A stretch of DNA of 64,000 nucleotides from Boswellia sacra (taxonomy: Eukaryota > Streptophyta > Magnoliopsida > Sapindales > Burseraceae): assembly GCA_013180625.2 (NCBI GenBank), contig SNVD02001216.1:79185-143184 (forward strand), read 5' to 3'. The notes beneath the pieces are model-generated. The model worked only from the letters and a program-made list of their open reading frames with translations. It searched no databases and was not told the DNA's origin. How positions within the stretch are numbered: position 1 is the stretch's first letter; the number at the start of each line of letters is the position of its first letter. The translations under genes and the position numbers were made by a program. This document shows positions 11,442-24,564 of the stretch, piece after piece.

Positions 11442-12552
11442 TTCTCTCTGCTCTTCCCTCTGTATATGAGGAGGTAGAAATTCAATTTTAGCTTGAAGCT
11501 TTCAACCGAGATGAGAATATGTTATTATTACTATTATTATGGTTAAAGCATTTGTCCCCACAGTAGAATGGCAGAATCTGGATACCAGCATGTAGAAAAT
11601 AACAAACTACGTGTACGTATGTTGTATAATAATACTGTCTCAAAATGAAGGCGAAGTGCTCCTAATTGTTTTGATTAATCTTAGTCTTAGGAAAGCAAGA
11701 CAAAAAAAAAAAAAATTGTTTTGTACGTTACTGTCCTTAACGTTTTTCCAAGAATAGTTATAGAAACCTTTTATCTATTTTTTGAGTCCTAATTTATATT
11801 TTGAAATCTTTTCTTTAAAGTATTAAAATATATTTTTAATAATTTTAGATAAATGAAAACAAATGGCAGTTTGGAATATGGACCTCAGACTTTCTATTCT
11901 TTTATTCTTTTTCTTTTTTCAATTCAAAAAACTTAAAACATCTAACAATTTACTAAAACATTTGAGGAGAAGTTAAATAACTAGCAATATACCGTATACT
12001 TTGCAGTCGAAAGGTTTCTTGGGAGTTAAAAAAGTACTTAGCGGCCTATTACCCCTATTAATCCATCCTTATCCTTTTGTGTTCATTAAACATTGAGTTT
12101 TGGGCTATAAACTCATGGTTACTTAGTTAACGATTTGGTTGCCGCAGGTGAGATTGTCATTAATCAAAGTGCTTTAGACTACTCACAGCCCTGATTTTGC
12201 TTCATCACACGCATGGGTCTTTCATCTTTGTGTTGCCCAGCGCTTCAGCATCACTTCACATGGAGGATTTATAAGCCATTAGGACCATTTAATTTGTAGT
12301 GCGGCGAGTCATTCATACAACAAAATCTTTTCTTACCAACCTTTTATGAGGATTCAAGGATTCTCATTGTGGACCTATAACTAGCCATGGCCATTTTGTA
12401 AAGTCAAGGACAGCTACAAATCTAAATGTTTTAACAGAAGAGGGAATGAAAAAAGATGGGAATACATTATATAATAACAAAAAATATTAAGCAGTTCACA
12501 ACCTCTACACGAGAAAGACAGAACAACAATTTCCCCACAGGCTCCTCCTTCG
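11442..12552. other. intergenic sequence between the L33-like and RPS20 genes
   Basis: About 1.1 kb of AT-rich sequence between the end of RPS20 and the start of the L33-like gene, both on the minus strand. It must hold the RPS20 3' untranslated region and the L33-like promoter. No other gene is visible. Confidence 0.55.
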
Positions 12553-15020
12553 CTAAGCAGTTGCTGCAGGCGCTGGGGTATACCAGCCATGGTGGATCTC
12601 CACAGCCTTCTTTCTCCTAGCAAGCCGAGACTTTCGGCGAGCTCCAGTGTTCCTGTGCAGTGTTCCAACCTTCACTGCTTTGTCAATAACTGAATATGCC
12701 TCCGCAATCAGCTCCTCGATTGGAATGACTTCCTCAGGTTGTGCATCAGGTTTCTTCTTGAGCCCATCCAGTGCTTCCAGAACCTGGAAATCAAAGAATA
12801 AATTGAACACATCAAACATATCACAAGACTATATTCATCAAATTTTTACAAGCTCCAGATTTAATTTGATCAGAAATTGTAAAGCCTCAGTACATTGATT
12901 AAAATTTGATTTAAAATCCATTCCACTATCCTCCACATGGAATGCCCTAGAGTGCTTAGTGCTTACCACACTAGAAATAAACATTTTACAGTCTGACATT
13001 GTGAACACAGTACATGTGTTTGTATGCACAGATATAAACAATTTGAAACATAAATTAATGTGCACGCTTACCCAAGAATTAAGAATACACACAAACACAC
13101 GGAGACAAGAGGGTGAACCCTTGCACAAATGGCCCCATAGTATAATAATCATCTACCATGCAGAAACTAATACTAAAATTTGATAAGTCTCAAGAAATAC
13201 CTACATGTATACAACTTCGAGATGCACCTTCTATGGTGCAAATTCTTGTTATATCCTCTACATAACTCCCCCCAACTAAAATTTGTATAGACAATCCCTT
13301 AGATTCTGCACAAAAAAGGGGAGGGGATGGGAGGAAGAGCTTCTTAAACATCCACACTGATGAATTAAGAATGAAAATTCTTGTTCTTATTTAAGATAGA
13401 ACTCTTTTAGGTAGAGAGCAAAAATAGTTAACACTTTCACTCAACTTACCAGAAGGATTTCTTGATTCACCTTGGAAAATCACTTATGCCTGCATAGGCC
13501 AGTTTAAGTCTGTGTCTTTGGAAATTTTATTCTAGATTCAGTAGAAGCATTCTGTCAATCTAAGAATCTGAACAATACCTGACATGTAGAGACCCATTTG
13601 CACTTGGACATGGGTGTTTCCCTATGGATGAGGATGCAAGATTGCAACATCCAACATCATCTTATGTGTGTTCAATAAAGTAATATATTGGACAAATATT
13701 TAATTTTCAAATTTTTGCGTGTGTGAAAAGAGAAACATAGGAACAAAATAGCATAGGAATTCTTCCACTGTTTAAGTAATGAGGCATGGCACTAAACAAG
13801 TGCAAAACCTCATATCTTACACAATCGTGGTCTCTGCAAAATGCTTCACATTATAGATATATGTGAAACAGTCCGAAGCAATCTGAAGGAAAACTATCTT
13901 CTTTACCAACAGAAAACAGCACATTCTAATTGTAGGGTAGAAATGTGTTTAATCCTTATACAATTCAATACATCTAAACAAAGAATAGTAATTGCTGTTA
14001 TCTCTTCCCTTTACAAACAAAACATAGGTGAGAAAAAGCATAGGGCGAAGTTTAATAACAGTTAAGAATCTATAACTTCAATATGCACTCTATCTTGAAA
14101 GTATCCTAAATCTGTTATAAAGACTATCAATCACCTACAACACACCAACTGCAAAATCAAAGATTCCCGATACCATTTCCATACAAAAAACAACACACAA
14201 CGATATGACATAACCTGTATTCAAAATGTCACCATATAAAATCAACATGAAACATAAATTTTTGGTAAAGCATGATATAAGAACCAATACGTATACCTTC
14301 TTCATACGGGTTCTGACTTCAGATTTTCTAGCTTTGTTGTAAATGCGCCTTTTCTCCGCTTGGCGGGCTCTCTTTGCGGCTGAATCAGCTTTCTTATTAG
14401 GAGCTGCCTCGCAAACAACAGAATGACGAACTGGCCTCACGATTGGGCTCACTGTCAAAGACCCTTCATTCACAACAAAACAAATATTTACTCAAGCATC
14501 CAAATAATCTCAATCTTAATTATTTCATTCTCCAACAAAAAGTAGCATTCCAAGTATTTCCGAAACGGGCTTCTGTTAATACTTAAATATTCCCCATCTA
14601 AACTCAATATTTTCACTAAATTTCTCTCATTCACCCAACAGAGGGCTCACCAGACTGAATAATTGCAAATAAAAGTTTGCTTCTTGCCTCCTGAAAACTC
14701 AACTTTGTTAAACTACTCCATACTACTTTGCTTAACTGAGGTGGGTTTTTCTAATTCTTGAAACCCAGAAACTCATAAACATTTTCTTTAGATTTTTGTT
14801 GGCCGCAAACAGAACAAAAAAATAACGATGAAAAAGGAGAGATGAGATTGGGTTTGATGGAGTTACCTTTGGAGAAGACATTCTGAGAGAGATTAGAGGA
14901 GAAACTGAGAGAGGTGAAAGTGGAGAAGTTAGAGTTGTCAGCGTTGTTCAGTGAAAGCGTTTTGAATTTGGAATGAATGTTGAAGGAAGAAGAAGATAAG
15001 AAGTGAAGAGCACCTGCCAT
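12553..15020 (-). CDS. RPS20: plastid 30S ribosomal protein S20 (bS20c)
   Basis: Exons at 14867-15020, 14297-14463 and 12553-12783 join into 183 codons plus TAG. Exon 1 is a Ser-rich transit peptide beginning MAGALHFLSSSS; the leader ends near SVVCEAAPNKK. The mature part has the S20 signature: KKADSAAKRARQAEKRR, then ARKSEVRTRMKKVLEALDG, and the conserved C-terminal GARRKSRLARRKKAVEIHH. bS20 binds 16S rRNA in the small subunit; this is the nuclear-encoded plastid copy. Intron phases are 1 and 0. The first intron is about 400 bp and the second about 1.5 kb. It matches Arabidopsis At3g15190 in product and neighbours. An inverted-repeat element lies about 390 bp upstream of its start. Confidence 0.94.
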
Positions 15021-15408
15021 CTCTCTCTATCGCTTCTGCTAAACACTTCTCTGTACCTATGTTGCTTCGCTTTGTTTCCTTTATCCACTCAGAAGTTAGC
15101 AAGGCTCCGTCATGGACTTACTCGGATTAGATAGGCTTCCTCGTCTTCAAGAAACGGCTTGTCGTTTCAACACTTGAGACGACATGTCGTTTCACCGGGT
15201 CCAGTGAAATGTTGCGGCAGAGGAACCGTTGCAAGTATTATTATTGTCTTTCTAATATTAGATGTTAGATTAAGGGTTTTATCGGTCCAATAGTATAGTG
15301 CACGGCCACCTTAAGTTTCCGTTTAAAAAATTCATGATGAGTCTTTAAAAGAAATTATCGATAAAATAATATTTGTTTATTACTACAAAAACTTTTTATA
15401 TCACTGAT

Positions 15409-16124
15409 GGCGCATTTGGGAGCGGGCCAAAAATAGACTAAAATTCAATCCCATGTTTGGTGGAGAACATGGGATTGATAGTCCAAGTGAGTCCCACCTC
15501 CTTATCAAGCATTACCAGTTTAGTGGGACTAATAGTATAGGACTTATAGTCCCAAGTTGAGACAAAATTTTTTAATTTTTAATTAAAATTAAAATTAAAT
15601 TAAATAATAAATATAATATAACAGTAATTTTTAATTATATTTAAATATTTAATAAAATCAATTTTGATTGTTTACTAAAAAAATAATGAAATAATAGTAT
15701 GATATTAATATAAAAATAACTATTAAATTAATAATATAAAAATAAATATTATCTAATAATATTTAAATACTAATTATTAATAAATTATAATATTTATATA
15801 AAAATTAATTTTAATATAAAATATAATATTATTATTATTTATGTAGAAATATCAACAAATATTTAATATTTAGTTTTTATTCAAGTTCAATTTTAAAAAA
15901 GAATTAAGTTAGTTTATTTTTTAAAATTCTTTTCTTAAAAATCATCATCTATGCTAATAGTTCAGTGCCATATTACACCAAACATTAGACAATATTATTT
16001 AGTCCAATCCCATATGACACCAAACATAAGACAATATTACATAGTCCAATCTAGTCCAATCTCAATCCCAATCCCAATCCCAATCTCAGTCCAGTCCAAT
16101 CCAGTCTCGACTCCCAAACGCACC
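15409..16124. mobile_element. 716-bp non-autonomous DNA transposon, possibly PIF/Harbinger-like
   Basis: The left end, ggcgcatttgggagcg, is an imperfect inverted copy of the right end, ctcccaaacgcacc. Further inside, the left segment has gggattgatagtccaagtgag and the right segment has runs of ccaatcccaatccc. The centre is very AT-rich and codes for nothing. The end sequence recalls Harbinger MITEs, but I found no clean TTA/TAA target duplication. It lies in the RPS20 upstream region. Confidence 0.6.
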
Positions 16125-16206
16125 TTAAAAAGGTAAATTTTGAAAGTAAAAAAAATAACCCCCCATGCCCCAACTTGCCCATTTAACAATTGGCCCTATA
16201 ATTTAA

Positions 16207-16318
16207 GGGAAAATTAAAAAAATAGACAGAATTAGGAGACTTAAATAAAATTTGGACACATTCCGAAAACTTTTCATGCTATAGACACTTTCTTAACAAA
16301 AGATTAAAATACCCTTAT
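16207..16318 (+). repeat. left terminal inverted repeat of the Mutator-like element
   Basis: It begins gggaaaattaaaaaaatag and contains gacagaattagg and aatttggacacatt, each found inverted at 25202-25313. Paired with the 10-bp target duplication, this sets the element boundary to within a base or two. Confidence 0.88.
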
Positions 16319-16379
16319 GTATTCAATTTATCCCTAAATCCTTATTTCCCTCTTCAAGCATATATTTTCGAAACCCCTC

Positions 16380-17090
16380 GACACTGCTCGAAACGTAAAC
16401 CGACACGAACATCTTCTGAGGATAGAAGCACGATGACACAGAGAGAAGTAAGAATCGACACTGTGGTAAGTTTATTAGTCTTTTTTCGTAGTTTTAGTGA
16501 TTTATTTGGTTGTTTTCCGTTTCATTAGATTTGGGTTAGTTTTTAAGGAATTTGAATTAGGGATTTGAGTTTCCGTCTGATTTGTGAACTTATTCTGTGT
16601 TTTTAGGGATAAGTCTAGTGTTATTAGGTGATTTTTGTGGTTTGATGTGTATGAAAATTGTGGAAACCAACAGATTTCGTCGCGAGGTAGACGATGGCGA
16701 GTGTTGGTTTTAGCTCGACACATCTCGATACTCGACACTAACGTTTGTGGCGTGTCGTCGTGTCGGATGCACGAACCGACACCGACATCAGTGTATTTTC
16801 GAAGATATTGAGTGTCGGTTTCATAGAAACCGACATATCGATGTCTCAAACCATGTATCCGACACTCGACATGTCGGATGACAGTGAAAACAATTTTGTC
16901 GAGTGTCGGATACATCGTCTGTAGAGTTTACAGTGTCAGATTCTGCATCCAACACTCGAATAATCCGACATCCGACACAGTCATATTGTCGGTTGGAGGT
17001 ATCCGATAGGAGTTTCGTCGGTTTATCGCGTCAAGCCCTATCAAGCGTGTCGCTTTCCGTCGAGTTTTGTCGAGTGTGTTGAGCATTTTG
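16380..17090. repeat. left subterminal array of CGACA/TGTCG words
   Basis: About twenty CGACA or TGTCG words, many extended to tcgacac, ccgacac or gtgtcgg, lie in both orientations over 700 bp. The surrounding DNA is AT-rich and CpG-poor. A matching array lies just inside the other end (24565-24880). The position suggests transposase-binding sites; this is inference. Confidence 0.65.
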
Positions 17091-17165
17091 ACAGTTTGTT
17101 TGTTTTAGCCTTGTTTTTTTGCCTTTTTGCATCATATTTAACTATAACGGACTTGATTTTGCAGG

Positions 17166-20100
17166 TTGAAGCAAATAGCAAATGAATTTGGACTATCCTT
17201 CACCCTGAAGACACTGTATGATGAGCACTACCATGCGGTGATCACAAACTTGACAGGTTTGGACTGTATAGAGTGGATTCACGCTAATTTGAGTGTGAGG
17301 CAAAAAGACATGTTTCGAAATACATGTTTTGGGTTTCTTTTAGACATTCGGGAGCTGTCCTTTCCATCTCAATTGGTGCACAATATGCTTCTATGAGAGG
17401 TTAACACAGTGGGGTACGATGAAGAGATTCGGTTCCTTATTGAAGGTAAATATGGTTTTGAACTACAATGTAGTTAAAATTTTTTTTGAGCAACCGGTAT
17501 TTGTAGTTATTTTTTTGTTACCGTTATTGGCATCTTATATTTTTTTTCCTTCTTTGCAGGAAGACTGATTCGTTTTTCTGTCAACGAGTTTGGTTTGTTA
17601 CCGGATTGAGATTTGCTTTCACCGTGCCACCAATACCGATTGTCTTGAATCCGTGCCCTTTGTTGGATACGTACTTTGAGGGTGAGGTAATGGAGCTCAA
17701 GGAATTCTATGAGAGACTTCGCAAATTGAATGTCTCAGCTATGCCAGACGAGGATGTTGTGAAGTTGGCCTTATACTACGTGCTGGAGTGTTTTTTTATG
17801 GCACGGGATCGACGCCGACTTGTCTCCCGTGTGTGGTTGAATTTTGTCAACACATTAGATAATTTTAACAATTATCCATGGGGATCGGTGTCTTTTGATA
17901 AGACACTTAAAGGAATTAAAAACGCTTTGGACGGGAGGTTAGAAAAGTATAAGAAGCGAGCCCAAGTCAAGAGTAAGCAGGTAGAGAGATATAACTTAGA
18001 AGGGTGCCCCTACGCTATTCAGGTACATACTACAAAACAAGTGTGTTGACGTGTTTATTATTTTCTTCGGCATACAAATTTAAATACATAGTGTTACTAA
18101 ATAACCCTTATGTTATTAAGGTTTGGTTGTACGAGGCCATGCCGTACATTGGCGTGACATATGGGAGAGTGGGCAAGGAATTAGAGGGGAGGATACCGCG
18201 CTTATTAAAATGGGAGACAAAGAAGACCCCATAGGAGGACATCGTCAAACGTGATGTCCTGCTGGTTAAGAGGCAGGTATGTAAGATTCCCCTGTCTTAT
18301 AAACTTTTCTTGTTTTTGGTCACAGCAAATCACTGTTTAATTTGATGGATTATTTGTTGACGCATGCTCATCCACTCATCGTTTTGGAGCCATTTGAGGC
18401 GGAGCAGAGGACACATTGGTATATTAGGCTTGCTGAAGTAGTTGGCATCCATAGAGGTGCACATGTAGCCTGGACGACATCTGTGGATGCTCCTTTAATG
18501 CCTGATGAGAGGATTGAGCCACTTTCGACAGAGGATCCATCAACTTCACCTCCTGCTGGTCAGAGTTCCCCTATTAGACTTGATGTGGGGCCAGCCAGAG
18601 ACATATCCAGTCCTGCAGGTGATGTCCGTATACGGTCTCTGTCACCTTCTTCCTCCGTTTGTCTTACACGTCCAACATACGAGAGTCACAGTCATGAGGA
18701 TCCATCCGGAACTCATCCCGCTGGACATAGTCCCGTCAATAAACCTGACGTGGGGGTAGACATGGACACAGTCATTACCCCCATCAGTCCTACGCCAGAG
18801 ACGTTAGACAGTTATGGTCCTGCAAGCGATTCGATTCCTCCGTCGGGTCGTGCGACCACCTACCGTGATATTTTCCCTCCTATACACGATGTCCCTCCAA
18901 GCCCGAAGGTATGTAATGAGAATTTACATTTGTATACTTATCCGTTTACATTTGTTGCTCGGTTGGTTTATGAAGGTGATCATTAATAATGATATATAGA
19001 CACAGTCAGTCCATGATGAGTTCGAGAGCACAATTCTGTGTGAGCTTGCATTGTTACGGGCGGAGAACAAGGATATGCGGGAGGGATAGTTCTTCTGCGT
19101 AAGGCTGTTGTTCTACTCGATGGCCATTTTAGATACGTTGACACAGTACGTTGCACAAGTAAAAAAACGAATTTTGTGATTTCCACGATGTCACACCGCT
19201 TAACCTAACATTGAGGTTTGCTTTGGTACAGGATTCGGATGGAGTTTCGGGCAATGACGGTGAAGGTCAGCAGCCAACTGAACCCGAACCCGAACCCACG
19301 GACACGAGTGTTCGTGCCACCAATACTCCTCCCATAGGCTTCGTTTCGCGCCGAGGTCGACGTCTATTTTCAGGAAAGCATAAACGGAGCCTCTTTGTCA
19401 ATCCACCGGGTAAGAAGAGGGCGAGGGTTGAGCTAGAAGAGAAAGGCCCAAACGATTAGCATGTACAACCAGAGGCCCCAGTTGTTCAGCCTGCAGAAAG
19501 ACCAGATCAGTAGCCCCCCGAGGATACAGACAACCGTCTCGTCATGTGGACTCAGGTTCCACTATTTGACCCATGTGTCTCCCTACCAACTGCTGATGTC
19601 AAGGCCTTCGATGCATTGCTGGGGGACGTGGAGGGTGATATTGATTTGGGCGTCTGCATCGCTGATCATAAGTTCTTCAAGACGTTGCTGAGGCCGTCAG
19701 AGTGGCTTGCATCTGAGGTTTATTAAATCCTTCTCGTCTCCTCCAATATTGCAATATACATTTCAAATTTTTATTGATAACTATTACTATATTCAGCACA
19801 TGGATAGCTACTTGTGGATGTTATGTTGTAGAGCTCGTGATATGGGCGTAGCTGGTGTCCAGAAGTCTGCTTTCCTGGAAACCACTTTCTGGGTACATAT
19901 TTGATAAACATATGAATTTATAGTTAAATTCTAATTCCTTCAATGCGCTAACCATACTCATGAAATTGCAGGTAAAAAAGAAGTCGTTGTGGGAAGTATA
20001 CTCAGACAGACTGGATGACATTAACTGGATGAATGAGGCCGATATGGTCCAGTTTGTCCTCAGGGAGATGCCCCTTGTTGGAAGACCATGGGTCGATGTA

Positions 20101-20793
20101 GACAGGGTGAGTACAATTATATTCAAAGAGTTAGTATATGCCCTTTTATTTGAAATGTTGTCATCGATTTTTCATATTCTCAAATTCATTTTCAGCTCTA
20201 TGTCCCTGTTAACATCGAAGGCGATCATTGGGTGGCAGTCGAGGTGGATTTGAATCGCCGTGATGTAGTCATATATGACTCATGTTTGGGCACAGTTCCA
20301 CAAACATAGTCAGAGAGACAATCCAGTGCTTGGCTGAGTTGATATCTCGTATGGTGTCAATGGATGTTTACAGTATTCCTGACTACCCCCCAACCCCATA
20401 CGACATTAGCGCATCGAGGATGAGACTAAGGTGCCACAGCAGGAGGCTGGGGGAGGAGCATACGACGTGTACTGTTTGAAGTACATCGAGTTCTTAGCGG
20501 GAGGCGTTCCACTGATAGTCATTAAGACATTCACGGACGAATACCAGTGGGAGAGAATGGCGATACAGCTTTGGGTTAATCGTGTTCATCCACAAGTAGA
20601 GGAGGCCGCCCCGACTGTCACAGGGCCTACCGAGGTTGGGGTCTTCACAAAGCCTACAGATGTTGTGCTTGTCGATGATGCGGCCACCACAAGGACTGCT
20701 GATGTTGTGTCTGTGGATGTTCGGACCACCATTGGGCATGTCGACGTTGATTCAGCAGAGGTTGAGCAACAGCCCAGCACGACTGTACCATGA
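17166..20793 (+). pseudogene. ULP1-like (C48) cysteine protease gene of the Mutator-like element, degraded
   Basis: Exon-like segments run in order. At 17166-17450 and 17620-18025 is a DUF1985-type region with CFGFLLDI and YPWGSVSFDKTLKGIKNAL. Ser/Pro-rich linkers follow at 18342-18910 and 19211-19459, the latter with a basic KKRAR patch. The protease part covers 19540-20600, with introns having GT-AG borders. The catalytic His and Asp are visible in GDHWVAVEVDL and VVIYDS. Where family members have GDCGV, this copy reads GAYDV, so the nucleophilic Cys appears replaced by Tyr. There is a TGA near 17396 and frameshifts near 17600, 20290 and 20420. ULP1 enzymes cleave SUMO; this copy should not. 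Confidence 0.82.
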
Positions 20794-20999
20794 TTTCGTG
20801 TCATGTATATATTTTCTATAGTTACACATTTTTTTTGAGTAGGTAGTTCGTGGATATTTACACATTATTGTATAGTGACATATTTTGTATAGTCGCACAT
20901 GTTTTCCATGTATAGTGGTACGAAAACTTGTAAATACATATTTTTACAGATGTATTAGTACATACGTGTACCTCGTCCTATTGCACTCATACATGAATG

Positions 21000-21620
21000 G
21001 TTTAGGCACAACACACGTATATTTTATACATTGACGAAGCACATAAATTCGGGTCTCATACATTGTCGTAAAGAGAGCCTAACGCCCATCATATACAAGA
21101 TTTGTTAACGCCCATCTTATACAAGAATTCTTTCACCCAAGTATTTCTCCATGTAAAGGCGAGTGTGATCCGTGATCACATCTCTGTTGATCTTCTTTGA
21201 TGTTACTTCTAGAGTTATAGTCACCTAAACAATTAATAAATACTTTTCAGCTAAGCATTCTGAGGCTACGACATTAAATGAGAGTTGTTGCATCAACGTT
21301 TTATACGTATTTTTTGTAAAGCGTAGTACAACTAATATGCATTTGAACGGTGACTGTTTAGTTTCCCGTTTGAGTTTGCTTAGCTATAAAGCAACTCCGA
21401 CTATTTACTTTTCGCCTACCAAATGAAGGCTTTATACTCATACATGAATGTTTTATACCTTGATAAAGCACATAAAGGAGAATCTCATACATGAATATTT
21501 AGTTCAATGACAAAGCACCTAAATTCGTGTTTAATACATGAATGTTACATACATTGACGAAGCACATAAATGAATGTTTCATACATGAACTTTTTATACA
21601 TTGATAAAATCACATAAATG
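21000..21620. repeat. degenerate tandem repeats between the convergent element genes
   Basis: A motif like acattgacgaagcacataaa recurs near 21031, 21460, 21515, 21553 and 21600, interleaved with catacatgaatgtt words. The last four copies are about 45-55 bp apart. It lies between the ends of the ULP1-like and mudrA pseudogenes and could be shared 3' sequence. Confidence 0.55.
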
Positions 21621-21736
21621 AAAGTTATTAATTTGAACTAGCCACAAATTGGAATAAAATAAATAGACTACGTCGTTTACAGCAAACAAATAATATTACA
21701 TAGACAAAAAAACTTTTTGCCTACATTTGGTAGACA

Positions 21737-24438
21737 TCATCCCCTGTCACGAAGTGAAACTGGGTTTCGGCAAGTTTGACGATTGTGCCCGGAACTTCCG
21801 TACCGTTCGCAAGTTCGAGACGAGCTAGACTCACCGACGAAAAGGATTCGATTTCTCCGAGGACGACCAACTGGTCTCCTCATGACTGGTGGTAGAACCA
21901 CTATGTTGCGTATCTTCTCAGGAATCATCAAATCCTCACTAACTCCAACAAGAACAACTGGCAGAGCATATGCATGTAGTAATGTTTCAATCGTATACCA
22001 ATGGGCACAATAATCATGGCACATCAATAGGTTCATACGTTTGCAAACGACTAACATATGTGCACACGAAAGCTGGTCAAGATCAAACACCCGACATGTA
22101 CGTGTACGATTGTGCATGTCAACGATGCTAACACGATTGTTGCCTCTCACCTCATACATAGTAAGAGAGATACCGCTAACCCTCATACGTTCACCCTCCT
22201 TTAAACACTCCTCCATCAACTTGTTAGCCCACAGTGAGAGATGTAATTCTAAGTTAGTAAATAATTGTCGACGCTCATAGAACCATTACTGCAAGTTGGC
22301 CCGGTAATAATCTGCTAACAATGTCACCGAAAGAAATCGCGCATGTCGCAAGCAGCTGTTCATCGACTCAGCTATATTTGTTGTCATGATGTTATATCGT
22401 CGGCCATGAAACTGTGAACGTGCCCATCTATCAACTCCAATCTCTCGAAGATAAGTTGCTGCTGTTGGCATATACGATTTAATTTGTCACATATGATAGT
22501 TGAAATCAGCACAGTGATATGTCCTTACAGCTCGAGAGTATATACAACAAAGTCTTGTCCTTGAACGTGACCTTCAAGTTACCTTTCATATGATGAGTGC
22601 ACAATCCATGGAGTGCATGAGGAAAAACTGCTACAATAGCTCGTTCAGTGCTACGATGACAGTCAAAAATGAAAACAAGATCTCGGACATTTTGTGTAAC
22701 ATGATCACGCAACTGTCTCATGAACCAGTTCCACGAGTCATCATTTTCAGAATGCCCAACTCTAAATGCCAAGGGGTATATTTGTTTATTTCCATCCATA
22801 CAAGAAGCCAAAAACATTGTACCTTTATATTTCCCTTTAAAAAAAGAACCATCAACTGCGATAACTGGCTTAATTGATTATGCAAATCCAGCAATAGAGG
22901 TCCTCATACTCATGAAAAAGTATCTAAAATGGTTGTTGTCATCAATTTCTAAAGACGTTTTGGTCCCTGGATTTGCTTTCTCAATCATATACATGTATTG
23001 GGGGAGTAATGTGAATGATTCCTCATGAGATCCGTGAAGTCCTGAACATCAGACATAATATCCTTCGGACGATATATTCTCGAAGCCTCAACTAATTTGC
23101 TCTTAATATATTTGCCAATGACATGTGCAGTCGTCTATTTGTGATTTGGGTGAAGTCCAGCTTCGGACCATGTGTTATGGTTCTTATACTTTTTCACTTG
23201 GAAGAAATGTGAATCGGCTACCTATGTGGCACGTAAACGCCATTTACAAGATTCAACACGGCAGACAACCTCAAACCTTGTTGCATTGGAGTTCCTCACC
23301 TTGAATTGAAAGTTCCATCTTAATACCAAATTCGATAACTTCTCACAAAACTCCATTTTATTGGTAAACATTTACCTAACCCCAACCTCAATCCCGTCAA
23401 CTACAAACGATGAAGCATCATCGCCATCTGCGGATGATGAATGCACAATAGGCGGCATCCACCAAAATATGTTAGCCTGATGACTGTCATTCTCAGAGCC
23501 CAAATTAGCTTCTTCATGTCCACGATTTGCATTCATTCTCAGCTCATTATTCGACACCGGATCTTGCTGATGTCCGTATAGTGGAGGAGTAGGTGCGGAG
23601 TAAATTGAAGAAGGAACAGTAAACGGCACATCCTGGTTCACATCATTCAAGATCTTCGTTTGTTCATCATTATCAAAATATGAACTGTCTACATCCTGGC
23701 CATCAACAATAAAATCATCCAAACCCTCAACTCATTCTCAATACGAATAGTGCAATCATCATTGTCATCGTCAACATACTCACTAACATCATCACTGCCA
23801 TCATCATTATCTTCGTAATATTCATCACCACCATCATCATCATTAACATCATCACTAGCATTATTAACATCAATATTACCTAAACTCTCAAACTCTCTAA
23901 TACTATCAAGAGGACGTACCAATCTCGATGGCATCGACGGGGGCACCTCTTCTTCATTTTCAACTAAGATCCCAACTGACTCATGCCCTGAATACTGCTC
24001 AAACTCAATGCCAACGTCATCATTCAATTATGGTTATGCACAAACAAGAGTAGACTCACTTAATTGGTTGCTTCCACTTGCTGAGCGAAACAAATAGGGA
24101 TGATAAGATCTTTATCGCCTACGTACTGTATCGGATCCTATCCTCTGTCTTTGCTTCTCCCTATCTTCAACTTTAACAATTAATTATGTATATGACTGTT
24201 GGTCCTCCAAACAATGTTGTATAAAAAAACAAACATCGTGGTCAGTCTCAATATGAGTTGGCATTGGCGAAACACCCTTAAAAGTAAATTGAACCTCTAA
24301 ACTTATGTTATGCTTACGAAGATCCCAACCTATTTCAGTACTAATATAGTCAACCAACTCATTATAGGTAGCAGACCTACTAATTATCAATGGCTTCGCC
24401 CTCCCACTGGTGTATAAATAATAACTATTCTCTTGCAT
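21737..24438 (-). pseudogene. mudrA-type transposase gene, degraded
   Basis: Reading leftward: an N-terminal region (24184-24438); an Asp/Glu-rich segment (23690-24027), frameshifted into 23372-23722; and a MuDR zinc-binding segment with CRVESCKWRLRA near 23270. The MULE catalytic core spans about 22870-22300, with acidic residues in VDGSFFKGKYKG, VFIFDCHRST and TTNIAESMNS. At the C-terminus (21737-22219) are a SWIM-type zinc finger (CRVFDLDQLSCAH) and a Cys/His motif, CERYGSSGHNRQTC, resembling a zinc knuckle but with Tyr where the second Cys is expected. Stops interrupt the frame near 23370, 23200-23220 and 22300, with frameshifts elsewhere. The family excises and inserts Mutator-like elements. 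This copy is non-functional as read. Confidence 0.87.
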
Positions 24439-24564
24439 AGTCCAAGAATCATTGTATAGAATAAGTATGCGTAAAGTTTCTATTTTTTACATGATAGAGA
24501 CGTATCATATAAGTCCGTGGATAAAAAATTATTACGAAATTGCTTACAAAAACCACAAAAACGA

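Noticed and set aside
12838..13183. Open frames at 12838-13152 (minus) and 12959-13183 (plus)
   Set aside because: They lie in the second intron of RPS20 and read as random sequence.
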